Assembly (NCBI RefSeq): GCF_017744435.1
Contig: NZ_JAGIBG010000005.1
Coordinates: 106,779 to 170,778, forward strand
DNA length: 64,000 nt
Direction: 5' to 3'
Source: Pseudomonas sp.
Lineage (GTDB): Bacteria; Pseudomonadota; Gammaproteobacteria; Pseudomonadales; Pseudomonadaceae
A program made the translations under genes and the position numbers. Numbering within the stretch: position 1 is the first letter of the stretch; each line of letters opens with the position of its first letter. Below are positions 20,345 to 28,219 of this stretch, piece by piece. The notes below the pieces were generated by a model that saw only the letters and a list, made by a program, of their open reading frames with translations, was not told the origin of the DNA and did not search any database.

Positions 20345-20590
20345 ATGGGCATCATTGGAACCATCTTCATCGGCCTCATCGTCGGTCTGCTGGCTCGCTT
20401 CCTCAAGCCGGGCGACGACAGCATGGGCTGGATCATGACCATTCTGCTGGGTATCGCCGGTTCCCTGCTCGCCACTTATGGCGGCCAGGCACTGGGGATC
20501 TACCACGCGGGCCAGGCTGCAGGATTCATCGGCGCGCTGGTCGGTGCGATCATCCTTCTGGTGATCTACGGATTCATCAAGAAACGCTGA
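20345..20590 (+). CDS. GlsB/YeaQ/YmgE-family small membrane protein
   Basis: An 81-residue protein with three hydrophobic segments (IGTIFIGLIVGLLARFL, GWIMTILLGIAGSLLATY, GFIGALVGAIILLVIYGFI), the layout of the YeaQ/YmgE (transglycosylase-associated protein) family. ATG 20345 after AGAGGGA is chosen over an upstream in-frame Met. The family is widespread, often stress- or stationary-phase-induced, and without a proven molecular role. It stands alone between purK and a periplasmic protein gene. Confidence 0.88.
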   Translation: MGIIGTIFIGLIVGLLARFLKPGDDSMGWIMTILLGIAGSLLATYGGQALGIYHAGQAAGFIGALVGAIILLVIYGFIKKR

Positions 20591-20639
20591 ATACTGGTTA
20601 GAATGCCCGGCAATTCATCCCGAGTTGCCGAGCATTTCC

Positions 20640-21173
20640 ATGCGTGCCTTTTTCCTCATTCCGTTGCTTCTGGCCAGCACCCTGGCCCATGCCGAACTGC
20701 CCGAAACCGACTGGCTGGAGCTGATGCCCAAGTCGGACCAGAAGGCGCTCGAAGAGATGCCTGAAATCGACCACAACTCGCCGGAAGCCAATGGCACCTT
20801 CACCGCCAAGGGCGGCCTCAAGCAGAGCAAGGGCCTGCCGGCGGTGATGTATTCGACCAAGACCGTGGCCGCCATGAACGGCAAGGACATCCGCCTGGGC
20901 GGCTACCCGGTGCCTCTGGAAAGCGACGCCAAGGGCAACAGCACCTTGTTCTTCCTCGTACCTTACCCGGGCGCGTGCATCCACGTACCGCCGCCGCCGC
21001 CCAACCAGCTGGTGCTGGTGCGATACCCGAAAGGCTTGAAGATCGATGACATCTATACGCCGCTCTGGGTCAGCGGCAAGCTGAAGGTGGAGAAGGTCAG
21101 CAATGACCTGGCCGATGCGGCTTATGCACTGGATGCGGGGAAGGTGAGGGTGGTGGAAGACGCCGACCTCTGA
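20640..21173 (+). CDS. periplasmic DUF3299-like protein
   Basis: A 177-residue exported protein with signal peptide MRAFFLIPLLLASTLAHA. The mature part begins ELPETDWLELMPKSDQKALE and contains RLGGYPVPLES and FLVPYPGACIHVPPPPPNQ, the block typical of DUF3299 proteins (Cys and His near a proline run). Function is unknown; proteins of this family are sometimes found beside ABC transporters for lipoproteins or metals, but that context is absent here. It follows the YeaQ-like gene by 49 bases. Confidence 0.82.
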   Translation: MRAFFLIPLLLASTLAHAELPETDWLELMPKSDQKALEEMPEIDHNSPEANGTFTAKGGLKQSKGLPAVMYSTKTVAAMNGKDIRLGGYPVPLESDAKGNSTLFFLVPYPGACIHVPPPPPNQLVLVRYPKGLKIDDIYTPLWVSGKLKVEKVSNDLADAAYALDAGKVRVVEDADL

Positions 21174-21176
21174 TCA

Positions 21177-21292
21177 CCTGTACCGGCCTCTTCGCGGCGG
21201 TTCGACGCCTCGACTTGCCCGCTCCCACAGGTACCTCACAAACTTCGAGAGTTGTGGAAATCCTGTGGGAGCGGGCGAGCCCGCGAAGAAGT
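21177..21292. repeat. composite REP region
   Basis: Starts with the same CCTGTACCGGCCTCTTCGCGG sequence as 4145, switches to CCCGCTCCCACAGG, and ends with the complement CCTGTGGGAGCGGG CGAGCCCGCGAAG. It looks like a mosaic of two REP classes between convergent genes. Confidence 0.7.
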
Positions 21293-21303
21293 CAATGCAG
21301 GAG

Positions 21304-22200
21304 TCAGATCTCAGCGCTGCCAAGCTTGACCTGCAGCGATCGGCTGGCACCGGGTTTTAGCTCCACCACATCATCCCAGACATTCGCCGTCTCGATGCAC
21401 AGCATCCGCTGCCAGCCGTCATCGGCCATGTCTGCCAGCTCCTTGGCCCGCTCGGTCCAAGGGTTCCAGATCACCGCCGAGCGCGACCCGCTGCAGGTCA
21501 AGGTGATCCGCCGCTCCCAGTGCGGATCGACAATGCTCAGCATTTGTGGCGTATCCAGGTAGATCCGGTCGGTTTCCCCGGCAAACGCCAACACGCCCTG
21601 CTGCTGGCGCTGTTCCCAGTCGGCCAGGGTCTCGATGTACTGCAGCCCCTCGACCCCTTCGACCCGCGCTTGGCGCACGTCGCTGACAGCAAAGTAACTG
21701 TGCAGGGCCTGGCTGATGGTCACGGGGCTGTTGCCCATGTTGCGGCTATTCAAAGATACGCTGAGCTCTTCACCCAGTACGATCTGCAGCTTCAGCTCGA
21801 CATCATGCGGCCAGCCCGGCAGATCGCCCTGGGCCTCCGGCAGCTCGAATTCGATGTGCAGGTCAGTGCCTTTTTCTTCGACCCCCAGCAATTGCCAGTC
21901 ACGCGTGCGCGCCAAGCCGTGGGCGGGCGCCTGCTCGTCGTGGAACATGGCCTGCACCGATGCGGGATTGCGCTGCAGGTTGCCAAACCACGGCCAGCAC
22001 ACCGGCACACCGGCTCGCACCGATTTGCCCTGGCGGAAGATGGCCTGGTCGCTCAGCCACAGCAGCGGTGGCTCGCCAACACGCTGGTAGCTGAGGATCT
22101 GCGCGCCCTGCTGGGCGATCAGTAGTTCGGCGTGGTCGCTGCTGATGCGCCAGCAGTTGAGTTCGCCGTGTTGCTCGGATTCGACCTTGAAGGTAGCCAT
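21304..22200 (-). CDS. D-hexose-6-phosphate mutarotase (YeaD-like)
   Basis: A 298-residue aldose-1-epimerase-fold protein. Conserved segments: QGAQILSYQ, SVRAGVPVCWPWFG (substrate phosphate-binding Arg), PAHGLARTRDWQL (catalytic His), ALHSYFAVSD and VIWNPWTERAKELADM. The family interconverts alpha and beta anomers of hexose 6-phosphates. Met at 22200 (ATFKVESEQHG) is preferred to an upstream in-frame start. It is convergent with the DUF3299 gene and follows the thioesterase gene on the same strand after 72 bases. Confidence 0.9.
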   Translation of the reverse strand: MATFKVESEQHGELNCWRISSDHAELLIAQQGAQILSYQRVGEPPLLWLSDQAIFRQGKSVRAGVPVCWPWFGNLQRNPASVQAMFHDEQAPAHGLARTRDWQLLGVEEKGTDLHIEFELPEAQGDLPGWPHDVELKLQIVLGEELSVSLNSRNMGNSPVTISQALHSYFAVSDVRQARVEGVEGLQYIETLADWEQRQQQGVLAFAGETDRIYLDTPQMLSIVDPHWERRITLTCSGSRSAVIWNPWTERAKELADMADDGWQRMLCIETANVWDDVVELKPGASRSLQVKLGSAEI

Positions 22201-22272
22201 TGCGCTCGTCTCATTGATTGCCTGTGGGTCCTTGGACCCGGTGACGTGCAATGAGTTTACCGCTCGCGAGGC

Positions 22273-22671
22273 TCAGCGACGAGGCACCGAGCGGGTTCGG
22301 CCACTGCCGTCGATGGCGACGAACACGAATGTTGCTTCGGTAACCTTGCGCCACTCGCTGGACAGCGGGTCGTCACTCCACACCTCGACCATCATGCGAA
22401 TCGAGCTGCGGCCGATTTCCAGGGTCTGGGTATAGAACGACAGTTGTGCGCCCACGGCCACCGGCACCAGGAAGGCCATGCGGTCGATGGATACCGTGGC
22501 CACCCGGCCACCAGCGACGCGGCTGGCCATGGCGGTGCCGGCCAGGTCCATCTGCGCGACCAGCCAGCCGCCGAAGATGTCGCCGAAGCCGTTGGTTTCG
22601 CGCGGCAGCGCGGTGATCTGCAAGGCCAGGTCGCCTTGCGGGATAGGATCTTCTTGTTCGAGCTCAATCAT
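22273..22671 (-). CDS. acyl-CoA thioesterase (YciA/hotdog family)
   Basis: A 132-residue single hotdog domain. The YciA-type block is NGFGDIFGGWLVAQMDLAG, with the catalytic Asp in the GDIFGGW segment, followed by VATVSIDRMAFLVPVAVG. It hydrolyses medium- or long-chain acyl-CoA to free acid and CoA in the cytoplasm. ATG 22671 with GAGG upstream gives the family-like start IELEQEDPIPQGDLALQ; the frame extends further but without support. It probably starts its own transcript toward the mutarotase gene. Confidence 0.88.
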   Translation of the reverse strand: MIELEQEDPIPQGDLALQITALPRETNGFGDIFGGWLVAQMDLAGTAMASRVAGGRVATVSIDRMAFLVPVAVGAQLSFYTQTLEIGRSSIRMMVEVWSDDPLSSEWRKVTEATFVFVAIDGSGRTRSVPRR

Positions 22672-23030
22672 GCGATGGGGCCTCTGACCCGTGACGCTTT
22701 CGTTGGTGTGGCGCAAGGCCGGGAAAACGATTCAGCTGACAACATACTACGCCGATTCCGTTTCGCGGGGCGGCCATAGGGAAACTCTGCGAAACCGTCT
22801 GACATCATGACCGGCGTTTTCGCACAACTTCCCAGGGTTAAAGCAACCTTTTCCTACGAACGGCCAGTATATATAGCCAATCGCCCAGCGACGACCGCGT
22901 ATTCATGAATATGTGTATGGATTTTGTATCGCTTTCAGCGCAGCTCGGCAATTTGCTATCTTCGCTCCTCGCCCTAATCCAGAAGCCGCGTGCCAAGCGG
23001 CCTGCATGACCTACAAGAGAACGACGAGCG
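22672..23030. other. 359-base intergenic region, no gene seen
   Basis: Lies between the divergent thioesterase and MHS-transporter genes. It contains an AT-rich patch (AGTATATATAGCC near 22867) and TTTGCTATCTTCG near 22952, which could include promoter elements. No convincing ORF, palindrome or operator was found. Confidence 0.5.
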
Positions 23031-24320
23031 ATGACCTCCGTGCCGAGCAGTATCGAGCAGCCCTCGCGGCCGCTGACCCGCAGTGACTACAAGACCCTCT
23101 CACTGTCCGCCCTGGGCGGAGCCCTGGAGTTCTACGACTTCATCATCTTCGTGTTCTTCGCCACGGTGGTCGGCAAGCTGTTCTTCCCCGCCGACATGCC
23201 GGAGTGGCTACGCCTGATGCAGACCTTCGGCATTTTCGCCGCCGGCTATCTGGCACGACCGCTGGGTGGCATCGTCATGGCCCACTTCGGCGACCTGCTC
23301 GGGCGCAAGAAGATGTTCACCCTGAGCATCTTCATGATGGCCCTGCCGACCCTGATCATGGGCCTGTTGCCGACGTATGCGCAGATCGGCCTGTGGGCGC
23401 CGATCCTGTTGCTGCTGATGCGCGTGATCCAGGGCGCGGCCATCGGTGGCGAGGTGCCGGGCGCCTGGGTGTTCGTCTCCGAGCACGTGCCGGAGCGCAA
23501 CACCGGCTACGCCTGCGGGACCCTGACCGCAGGCCTGACGGCGGGCATCCTGCTCGGTTCGCTGGTAGCGACCCTGATCAATACCCTCTACAGCGCCGAG
23601 GAAGTGGCTGACTACGCCTGGCGTATCCCGTTCCTGCTCGGCGGTGTGTTCGGCCTGTTCTCGGTGTACCTGCGCCGCTGGCTGCACGAAACACCGGTGT
23701 TCGCCGAAATGCAGCAGCGCAAGGCGCTGGCCGAAGAGCTGCCGCTGCGCGCGGTGCTGCGTGACCACCGTGGCCCGATCATTCTGTCGATGCTGCTGAC
23801 CTGGATGCTGTCGGCCGGCATCGTGGTGGTCATCCTGATGACGCCGGCACTGTTGCAGAGCTTCTACCACATCAGCCCGACCGACTCGCTCAAGGCCAAC
23901 AGCCTGGCGATCGTGCTGCTCAGCTTCGGCTGCATCGGCGCCGGCAGCCTGGCCGACCGCTTCGGGGCGGGCCGGGTGTTCGTGATCGGCAGCCTGCTGC
24001 TGCTGGTCAGCTCCTGGACCTTCTATCACAGCCTGCCGACCCATCCTGAGCTGCTGTTCCCGTTGTATGCGGTAACCGGCCTGTGCGTCGGCGTGATCGG
24101 TGCGGTGCCGTACGTGATGGTCAAGGCGTTCCCGGCGGTGGTGCGCTTCAGCGGGCTGTCGTTCTCCTACAACGTCGCCTACGCCATCTTTGGTGGCCTG
24201 ACGCCGATGGTGGTAACGGCGTTGCTCAAGGTGAGCCCGATGGCGCCTGCCTACTATGTGGCTGGCTTGTGTGTGCTCGGCTTGCTGGTTGGCCTCTATT
24301 TGCTGGCGAAGAAACGTTGA
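23031..24320 (+). CDS. MFS transporter, metabolite:H+ symporter (MHS) type
   Basis: A 429-residue inner-membrane protein with about 12 transmembrane segments. The opening KTLSLSALGGALEFYDFIIF is the MHS (ProP/ShiA-like) signature, and HFGDLLGRKK between TM2 and TM3 is the MFS motif A. The substrate is probably an organic acid, betaine or related solute, but no residue pattern fixes it. It stands alone, with 359 bases of upstream control region. Immediately after it begins the minus-strand bacteriocin-immunity remnant. Confidence 0.88.
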   Translation: MTSVPSSIEQPSRPLTRSDYKTLSLSALGGALEFYDFIIFVFFATVVGKLFFPADMPEWLRLMQTFGIFAAGYLARPLGGIVMAHFGDLLGRKKMFTLSIFMMALPTLIMGLLPTYAQIGLWAPILLLLMRVIQGAAIGGEVPGAWVFVSEHVPERNTGYACGTLTAGLTAGILLGSLVATLINTLYSAEEVADYAWRIPFLLGGVFGLFSVYLRRWLHETPVFAEMQQRKALAEELPLRAVLRDHRGPIILSMLLTWMLSAGIVVVILMTPALLQSFYHISPTDSLKANSLAIVLLSFGCIGAGSLADRFGAGRVFVIGSLLLLVSSWTFYHSLPTHPELLFPLYAVTGLCVGVIGAVPYVMVKAFPAVVRFSGLSFSYNVAYAIFGGLTPMVVTALLKVSPMAPAYYVAGLCVLGLLVGLYLLAKKR

Positions 24321-24771
24321 ACTTCAGATCCGACGCCTTCCCTGAAGAAGGCCAAGTCGCAAACCTGTAGCTCGGTGTTGTATTGGAGCATCACGAAAGT
24401 GGGGGCGTTGTTTGTGTTTTCCCAGGCAAACACGTCCCAGCCTCCGGTATCGCCCAAGGGTCTAGGTCCGAACCTCTCGGCGACTTCTTTTCTGGTTGTA
24501 AGCCCTAGTAGTCGTTCGGGTAGCGTACCTTGATAGGGATGATCCTGAGGGGTTGTTCTTATCACGTTGACGTGCACGCATTTCAATCTTGACGGTTCCG
24601 TTGAAAACTCCAGTTCGAGACCGGGGAGAGGGGGGCAGTTTCTGACGCTTGCCCCATAAATACCACTTCATGAGGTATATCTGGCAAATGGCCCAGCGTC
24701 ACTAATGAAGCGTGCGGGTGGTCAAGGCGCCCTATCCAGGTATCAATTATTGATCGGTTCAGTTTACCCAT
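24296..24771 (-). pseudogene. frameshifted DUF6392-like immunity gene
   Basis: Read on the minus strand from ATG 24771, the protein begins GKLNRSIIDTWIGRLDHPHA and continues SLVTLGHLPDIPHEVVF, aligning with the N-terminus of the intact immunity protein at 27746 (VERWLSSIGKSHAELLERGLEPTLRF). Near 24660 the match moves to another frame: YGASVRNCPPLPGLELEF, then TTRKEVAERFGPRPLGDTGGWD, which parallels KHAVREIWGHP...GEAGGWD of the intact copy. One frameshift therefore separates the two halves. The 96-residue downstream frame has only a TTG start. It is a decayed relative of the immunity gene, in opposite orientation, and a sign that the island has exchanged toxin-immunity cassettes. Confidence 0.75.
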
Positions 24772-25014
24772 CCCCCGTTCTGATAAAGACTGATTACCTC
24801 CAGCTTGGAGCATTCGAGTTCTGTAGCTTTGTCCGGCCAAGCCATTTTTAAAGCGATGAAAAATAGGTTGACCTCGGCCCATATATCCCCAGGCCTCAGC
24901 GTCTGAGGCGTGCCTCTTGTTCTTGACACCCATAGAATTGCATTCGACAGATGTCCTGTGCCAGTGCGGATGTGTTTCATTGTGTGCTGTTTTTGTCGCT
25001 GTAAGAAGCATCAA
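24759..25014 (-). pseudogene. possible remnant of an older toxin C-terminus
   Basis: Upstream of the decayed immunity gene, two overlapping minus-strand frames are open. One ends DIWAEVNLFFIALKMAWPDK...SLYQNGGWVN with its stop at 24759, overlapping the immunity ATG (24771) by 13 bases, just as an intact toxin overlaps its immunity gene. The other begins with ETHPHWHRTSVECNSMGV. I do not recognise either. The sequence is AT-richer than the chromosome around it. By position it may be what is left of a former toxin end, but it could also be non-coding. Confidence 0.35.
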
Positions 25015-25130
25015 TTCAACTAGTAGGAAATTTCTATTTTGGTATCAGTGAATATATAGAGGGGGTTGGTGTTTGGCTGGGCGTTTATAAATAAGTAACG
25101 CAGCGTCATACCGCTTTTTCACAACGATCG

Positions 25131-25159
25131 GCCATACAGACAAGGAGACTCTGTATGGC
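25131..25159 (+). promoter_or_regulatory. start-codon hairpin with GGA loop (predicted RsmA/CsrA site)
   Basis: GCCATACAG (25131-25139) and CTGTATGGC (25151-25159) form a perfect 9-bp stem. The 11-base loop ACAAGGAGACT holds the Shine-Dalgarno AAGGAG, and the toxin ATG (25155-25157) lies in the 3' stem. ACAAGGA fits the core of the RsmA/CsrA consensus ACARGGA, and a GGA in a hairpin loop over the ribosome-binding site is the typical target. Confidence 0.7.
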
Positions 25160-27749
25160 TCAGAACACATTTAACGACAATTCGACAGGTGATGTTGTCA
25201 TCACCCATGGCTCTTCCGCTTCCAGCGGAGTCGGGGGTGGCTTCTTCAGCATTGGCGGGGGCGGTGGCTTCGGTGGTGGCTTTGGCGGTTCCAGCCGACG
25301 TCGCCGGAAAAAGCGGGCGAGAGCACGCGCTGCTGCGCTGGCCAAGGCGCAGGCCGAACAGCAAGCACGCCAGGCCGCGGCTGCGGCTGCAAGCGCCGAA
25401 GCACAAGCGCTCGCCCATCGACAGCGAGTGGCTGCCTACAGCCAGGCACGAGAAGGCCGGCGCGTGCAGCTTGACGCCCATTTCGCAGGCCAGGCTCAGG
25501 GGTTGACCCAGGCGCTTCAAGGCGAAATCGATGCAGCACGCAAGCGCCCGGAACATGACGGTAGCGAACGCTGGCAGCTTTATCAGATCACCAAGGCACG
25601 TAACGAGACAGAAGGGCTCATTGCGGCAAAGCAAGGCGCGCTGGCCGAGTATCAGGCACGAGCGGCTGCTTTCGCTGGCCCGGGTGCAAGCGCGGACACC
25701 TATGCCGCGCGGCTGTCAGGCCTGGCGACCGCAGAGCAGATGCAGCAACTGCATCGCGATTGGGAAGCGGCCTATCTGGCGTCCCAGGAGGCCCGGTTGC
25801 TGCAAGAGGCCATCAGGCAGTTGTCGCAGCGTTCAGCTGCATTGCTGGCCGAGCATGCTACGCAGCAACAGCTATGGAGGGAGAGGGAGGCACGCTGGGA
25901 AGAGCAGCGTCAGTACGCTGAACAGCGCGAAGCACGGGTTCGTTACAAGCAACAGGCGGATGAAGATCGGCGACTGCAACGGCTGAAAGATGCCGCCACG
26001 CTGACGGCTCCGGTTGCCGCAGCCCAGGCCGGTGGTGTGTTGCTCACCCAGGGCGGCGCACAGGTTGCGTTGGAAGTGGCCACTGCTATCCAGCAGGCCA
26101 TCGCCAATGCGGCGAAGGAAGTGTTCAGGGTTGCAGCGATTCGCGCCGGTCAGGCCATTAGCCTGTCGGTTACGGCTATGGTGCACTCCCCGGTGCTGGG
26201 CGATGGCGAGTTGACTGCCGACCAGCGTCGGCGACGACTCGAAGGGCTGGGGGTACGTGCTGATCTGCTGGGCGTTGAGGCTGGGCAGGACCTCCAGGCT
26301 ATCGCCAATGCTGGTGGTTCGGCCCGTCTCTCGAGTCGCATCAAGATCGAGCACCTGCCGGGAGGCAGTGGTGTCGCGGTGGCGTCGACAGGCGCCGGGA
26401 TCGCGTCCGAGGTACGGGTCAGAAATGCCGTTTTCGATCCTCTGACCGAAACCTACCGACTCCAGGCTGAGACACCCACTGGCAAGACCATCGTCCTCGG
26501 TGGTTATACCGTGCCAGTAGAAGCTGGGTCGACGGGGAGAGTGCTGTCACTTGCGCCGGAGGTGGTTCCAGTAGGTGCGGGTGTGGACCTGCGCTTTGAC
26601 GACTGCATTGTCTGTATTCCTGGCCACCCCCCTCAGTATTTCTCTTTCGTGGTGCCGCCAGCCGGTACTGGAGTGGTCAGCGGAAGAGGGCAAGCGGTTG
26701 CTGGCAATTGGTGGTCCGGCAATGGGGCCGCTGCTGGCGTGGCAGTGCCGGCACAGGTTGGCAACCAGCTGCGCGGCCGCCAGTTCACCGGTATGCCGGC
26801 TTTCGAAAGTGCGGTATGGCGGGCTATCGCAGCGGAGCAGGCGTTGCTTGGGCAGTTCGATGAACTGAACCAACGGCGCATCCTCAGCGGTTTTGCTCCT
26901 ATTGCACCGAGGGCGAGTTGGAGCGGGACGCGGCAGGCGTTCGAACTGCGGCATGCAACTGGCGCCGGTGTTGGCTCCGGCCTCTATAACCTCGACCAGC
27001 TGAGTATCCACAGGCCCAGCGATACCCAGGGCGTGCTGACGGTGGTCCAGCCGTTCCAGCCCTGGTTCGCTTCCAGTGTGGCGCTGGCCTTTGACCCGGC
27101 AGTTGTACAAGGCCAGCCAACGCACACCTGGACACCTCTGGTGGTCCCAGGTGCAGAACTGCTCGGCCCGACGCGTTTGCCGGAGGCACCGCCGCTAACG
27201 GGTATCCTTCCGGGCGCGCCCACCGACCCCGTGGGGCCAAGTCTTGAAATACTTCCGGGCGTAAATCCAGGTGAAACTGGGGCCATAATTCCTGGGTTCG
27301 GTGGAGAGGAAGATTTACCCGCTCCGGGCCTGGTTAATAACGAACCCGCAAAAATAACCGAGTCGGGAAGTTATGGTGACTTGGAACGTCGGAGTATAAA
27401 GGATGATATGGATGTAGACCACATACCCGCTCAAGCACCGCTGAGGATATGGTTCGAAAGAAAGTTTACAGATATGACGCCCTATGAAATTAATCGAGTG
27501 TTAAAGCAAGCTCCAGCGGTAGTAATACCAACAAGAGTTCACAGAAAATACAGTGAAACCTATGGGGGAAGGAACACAAAGACTAAACAGATGCTGGATG
27601 CCTCAGATCTGGTGGTGGCAGTGAAAAGCAATGTTGAAGCGTTGAGGTCGGGGTTGATTGAGGAGGGTGTTTCGCATGTTAGAGTTGACGAAATGAAAGC
27701 GGAGCTTCTTGATTTGCTCAATGAATTTCTAGATATAGGTGATCTATGA
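25155..27749 (+). CDS. S-type-pyocin-like bacteriocin with dead DNase domain and new C-terminal nuclease-like toxin
   Basis: 864 residues. Gly-rich colicin-like N-terminus (20-46), basic and coiled-coil region (48-280), hydrophobic helix region (285-345), Pyocin_S-like domain (about 395-502, with LRFDDCIVCIPGHPPQYFSF), then 510-625 aligning with colicin E9-type DNase (VPAQVGNQLRGRQF, AVWRAIA, SGFAPIAP, AFELRH, LYNLDQL). In that domain the HH pair is R599-H600 and the final KRHIDIHR-type His residues are absent, so catalysis is unlikely. A Pro/Gly linker leads to a C-terminal domain (about 737-864) with DVDHIPAQAP, IPTRVHRKYS and TYGGRN, resembling HNH-like polymorphic toxins. From about 27280 the DNA is AT-rich, suggesting a swapped cassette. 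It overlaps the immunity gene by 4 bases. Confidence 0.85.
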   Translation: MAQNTFNDNSTGDVVITHGSSASSGVGGGFFSIGGGGGFGGGFGGSSRRRRKKRARARAAALAKAQAEQQARQAAAAAASAEAQALAHRQRVAAYSQAREGRRVQLDAHFAGQAQGLTQALQGEIDAARKRPEHDGSERWQLYQITKARNETEGLIAAKQGALAEYQARAAAFAGPGASADTYAARLSGLATAEQMQQLHRDWEAAYLASQEARLLQEAIRQLSQRSAALLAEHATQQQLWREREARWEEQRQYAEQREARVRYKQQADEDRRLQRLKDAATLTAPVAAAQAGGVLLTQGGAQVALEVATAIQQAIANAAKEVFRVAAIRAGQAISLSVTAMVHSPVLGDGELTADQRRRRLEGLGVRADLLGVEAGQDLQAIANAGGSARLSSRIKIEHLPGGSGVAVASTGAGIASEVRVRNAVFDPLTETYRLQAETPTGKTIVLGGYTVPVEAGSTGRVLSLAPEVVPVGAGVDLRFDDCIVCIPGHPPQYFSFVVPPAGTGVVSGRGQAVAGNWWSGNGAAAGVAVPAQVGNQLRGRQFTGMPAFESAVWRAIAAEQALLGQFDELNQRRILSGFAPIAPRASWSGTRQAFELRHATGAGVGSGLYNLDQLSIHRPSDTQGVLTVVQPFQPWFASSVALAFDPAVVQGQPTHTWTPLVVPGAELLGPTRLPEAPPLTGILPGAPTDPVGPSLEILPGVNPGETGAIIPGFGGEEDLPAPGLVNNEPAKITESGSYGDLERRSIKDDMDVDHIPAQAPLRIWFERKFTDMTPYEINRVLKQAPAVVIPTRVHRKYSETYGGRNTKTKQMLDASDLVVAVKSNVEALRSGLIEEGVSHVRVDEMKAELLDLLNEFLDIGDL

Positions 27750-28219
27750 CAAAGCTTTTAGATGTTGAACGTTGGCTGAGTAGCATAGGTAAGAGCCATG
27801 CCGAACTGCTTGAGCGGGGGCTTGAGCCAACTCTTCGCTTTATAAAACTTTATTCCGGTGCGACAGAGGTTTATCTTGAGCCCGATCCCGGGATCAGCTG
27901 GAGATTCGATGCGGAAACCAAGATTTTGCAGGCGATAATTGTAACTTTAATCAGGCGAGTTGATCCGCAGCCAGAGTTTGAAGGTGTTCTTTCGCAACCA
28001 TACGGGTGCCTGGATAAACACGCTGTTCGAGAGATCTGGGGGCATCCATTGAGTTCGAGAGGGCCATTGAAAATGCCTCGCCCGATAGGTGAGGCTGGTG
28101 GCTGGGATATGTATGAGCTATCTTCGCAAGGGTTTGAGGGTGTCGAGTTGGTGTATCAATATACTATCGATTTAAAAGTTTCCGGAATTGTCTTGAGGTG
28201 TAAGGAAGATGAAGCTTGA
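27746..28219 (+). CDS. DUF6392-like bacteriocin immunity protein
   Basis: 157 residues, no signal peptide, AT-rich gene. Its ATG overlaps the toxin stop (ATGA), the usual arrangement for translational coupling of toxin and immunity. Segments DKHAVREIWGHP and EAGGWDMYEL match what I recall of DUF6392 proteins that sit beside Pseudomonas S-type pyocins. The decayed minus-strand copy at 24296-24771 is homologous over its full length. Inference: it binds and neutralises the C-terminal domain of the 864-residue protein in the producer's cytoplasm. It is unrelated to the Im9-like domain encoded in the next gene, so the operon has two different immunity folds. Confidence 0.8.
   Translation: MTKLLDVERWLSSIGKSHAELLERGLEPTLRFIKLYSGATEVYLEPDPGISWRFDAETKILQAIIVTLIRRVDPQPEFEGVLSQPYGCLDKHAVREIWGHPLSSRGPLKMPRPIGEAGGWDMYELSSQGFEGVELVYQYTIDLKVSGIVLRCKEDEA

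Noticed and set aside
24296..24586. Functional 96-residue gene starting at TTG 24586
   Set aside because: It has no start context and aligns only with the middle and end of the immunity protein; the missing N-terminus lies in another frame, so it is a pseudogene fragment.
25135..25155. ACAG-N11-CTGT palindrome at the bacteriocin start as a LexA/SOS box
   Set aside because: A LexA box is CTGT-N8-ACAG. Here the halves are in reverse order and the spacing is 11, so it is better explained as an RNA hairpin.
25119..25634. 171-codon minus-strand open frame over the bacteriocin start
   Set aside because: Antisense to a Gly/Ala-rich coding region with no domain similarity; the plus strand has an RBS and clear domains.
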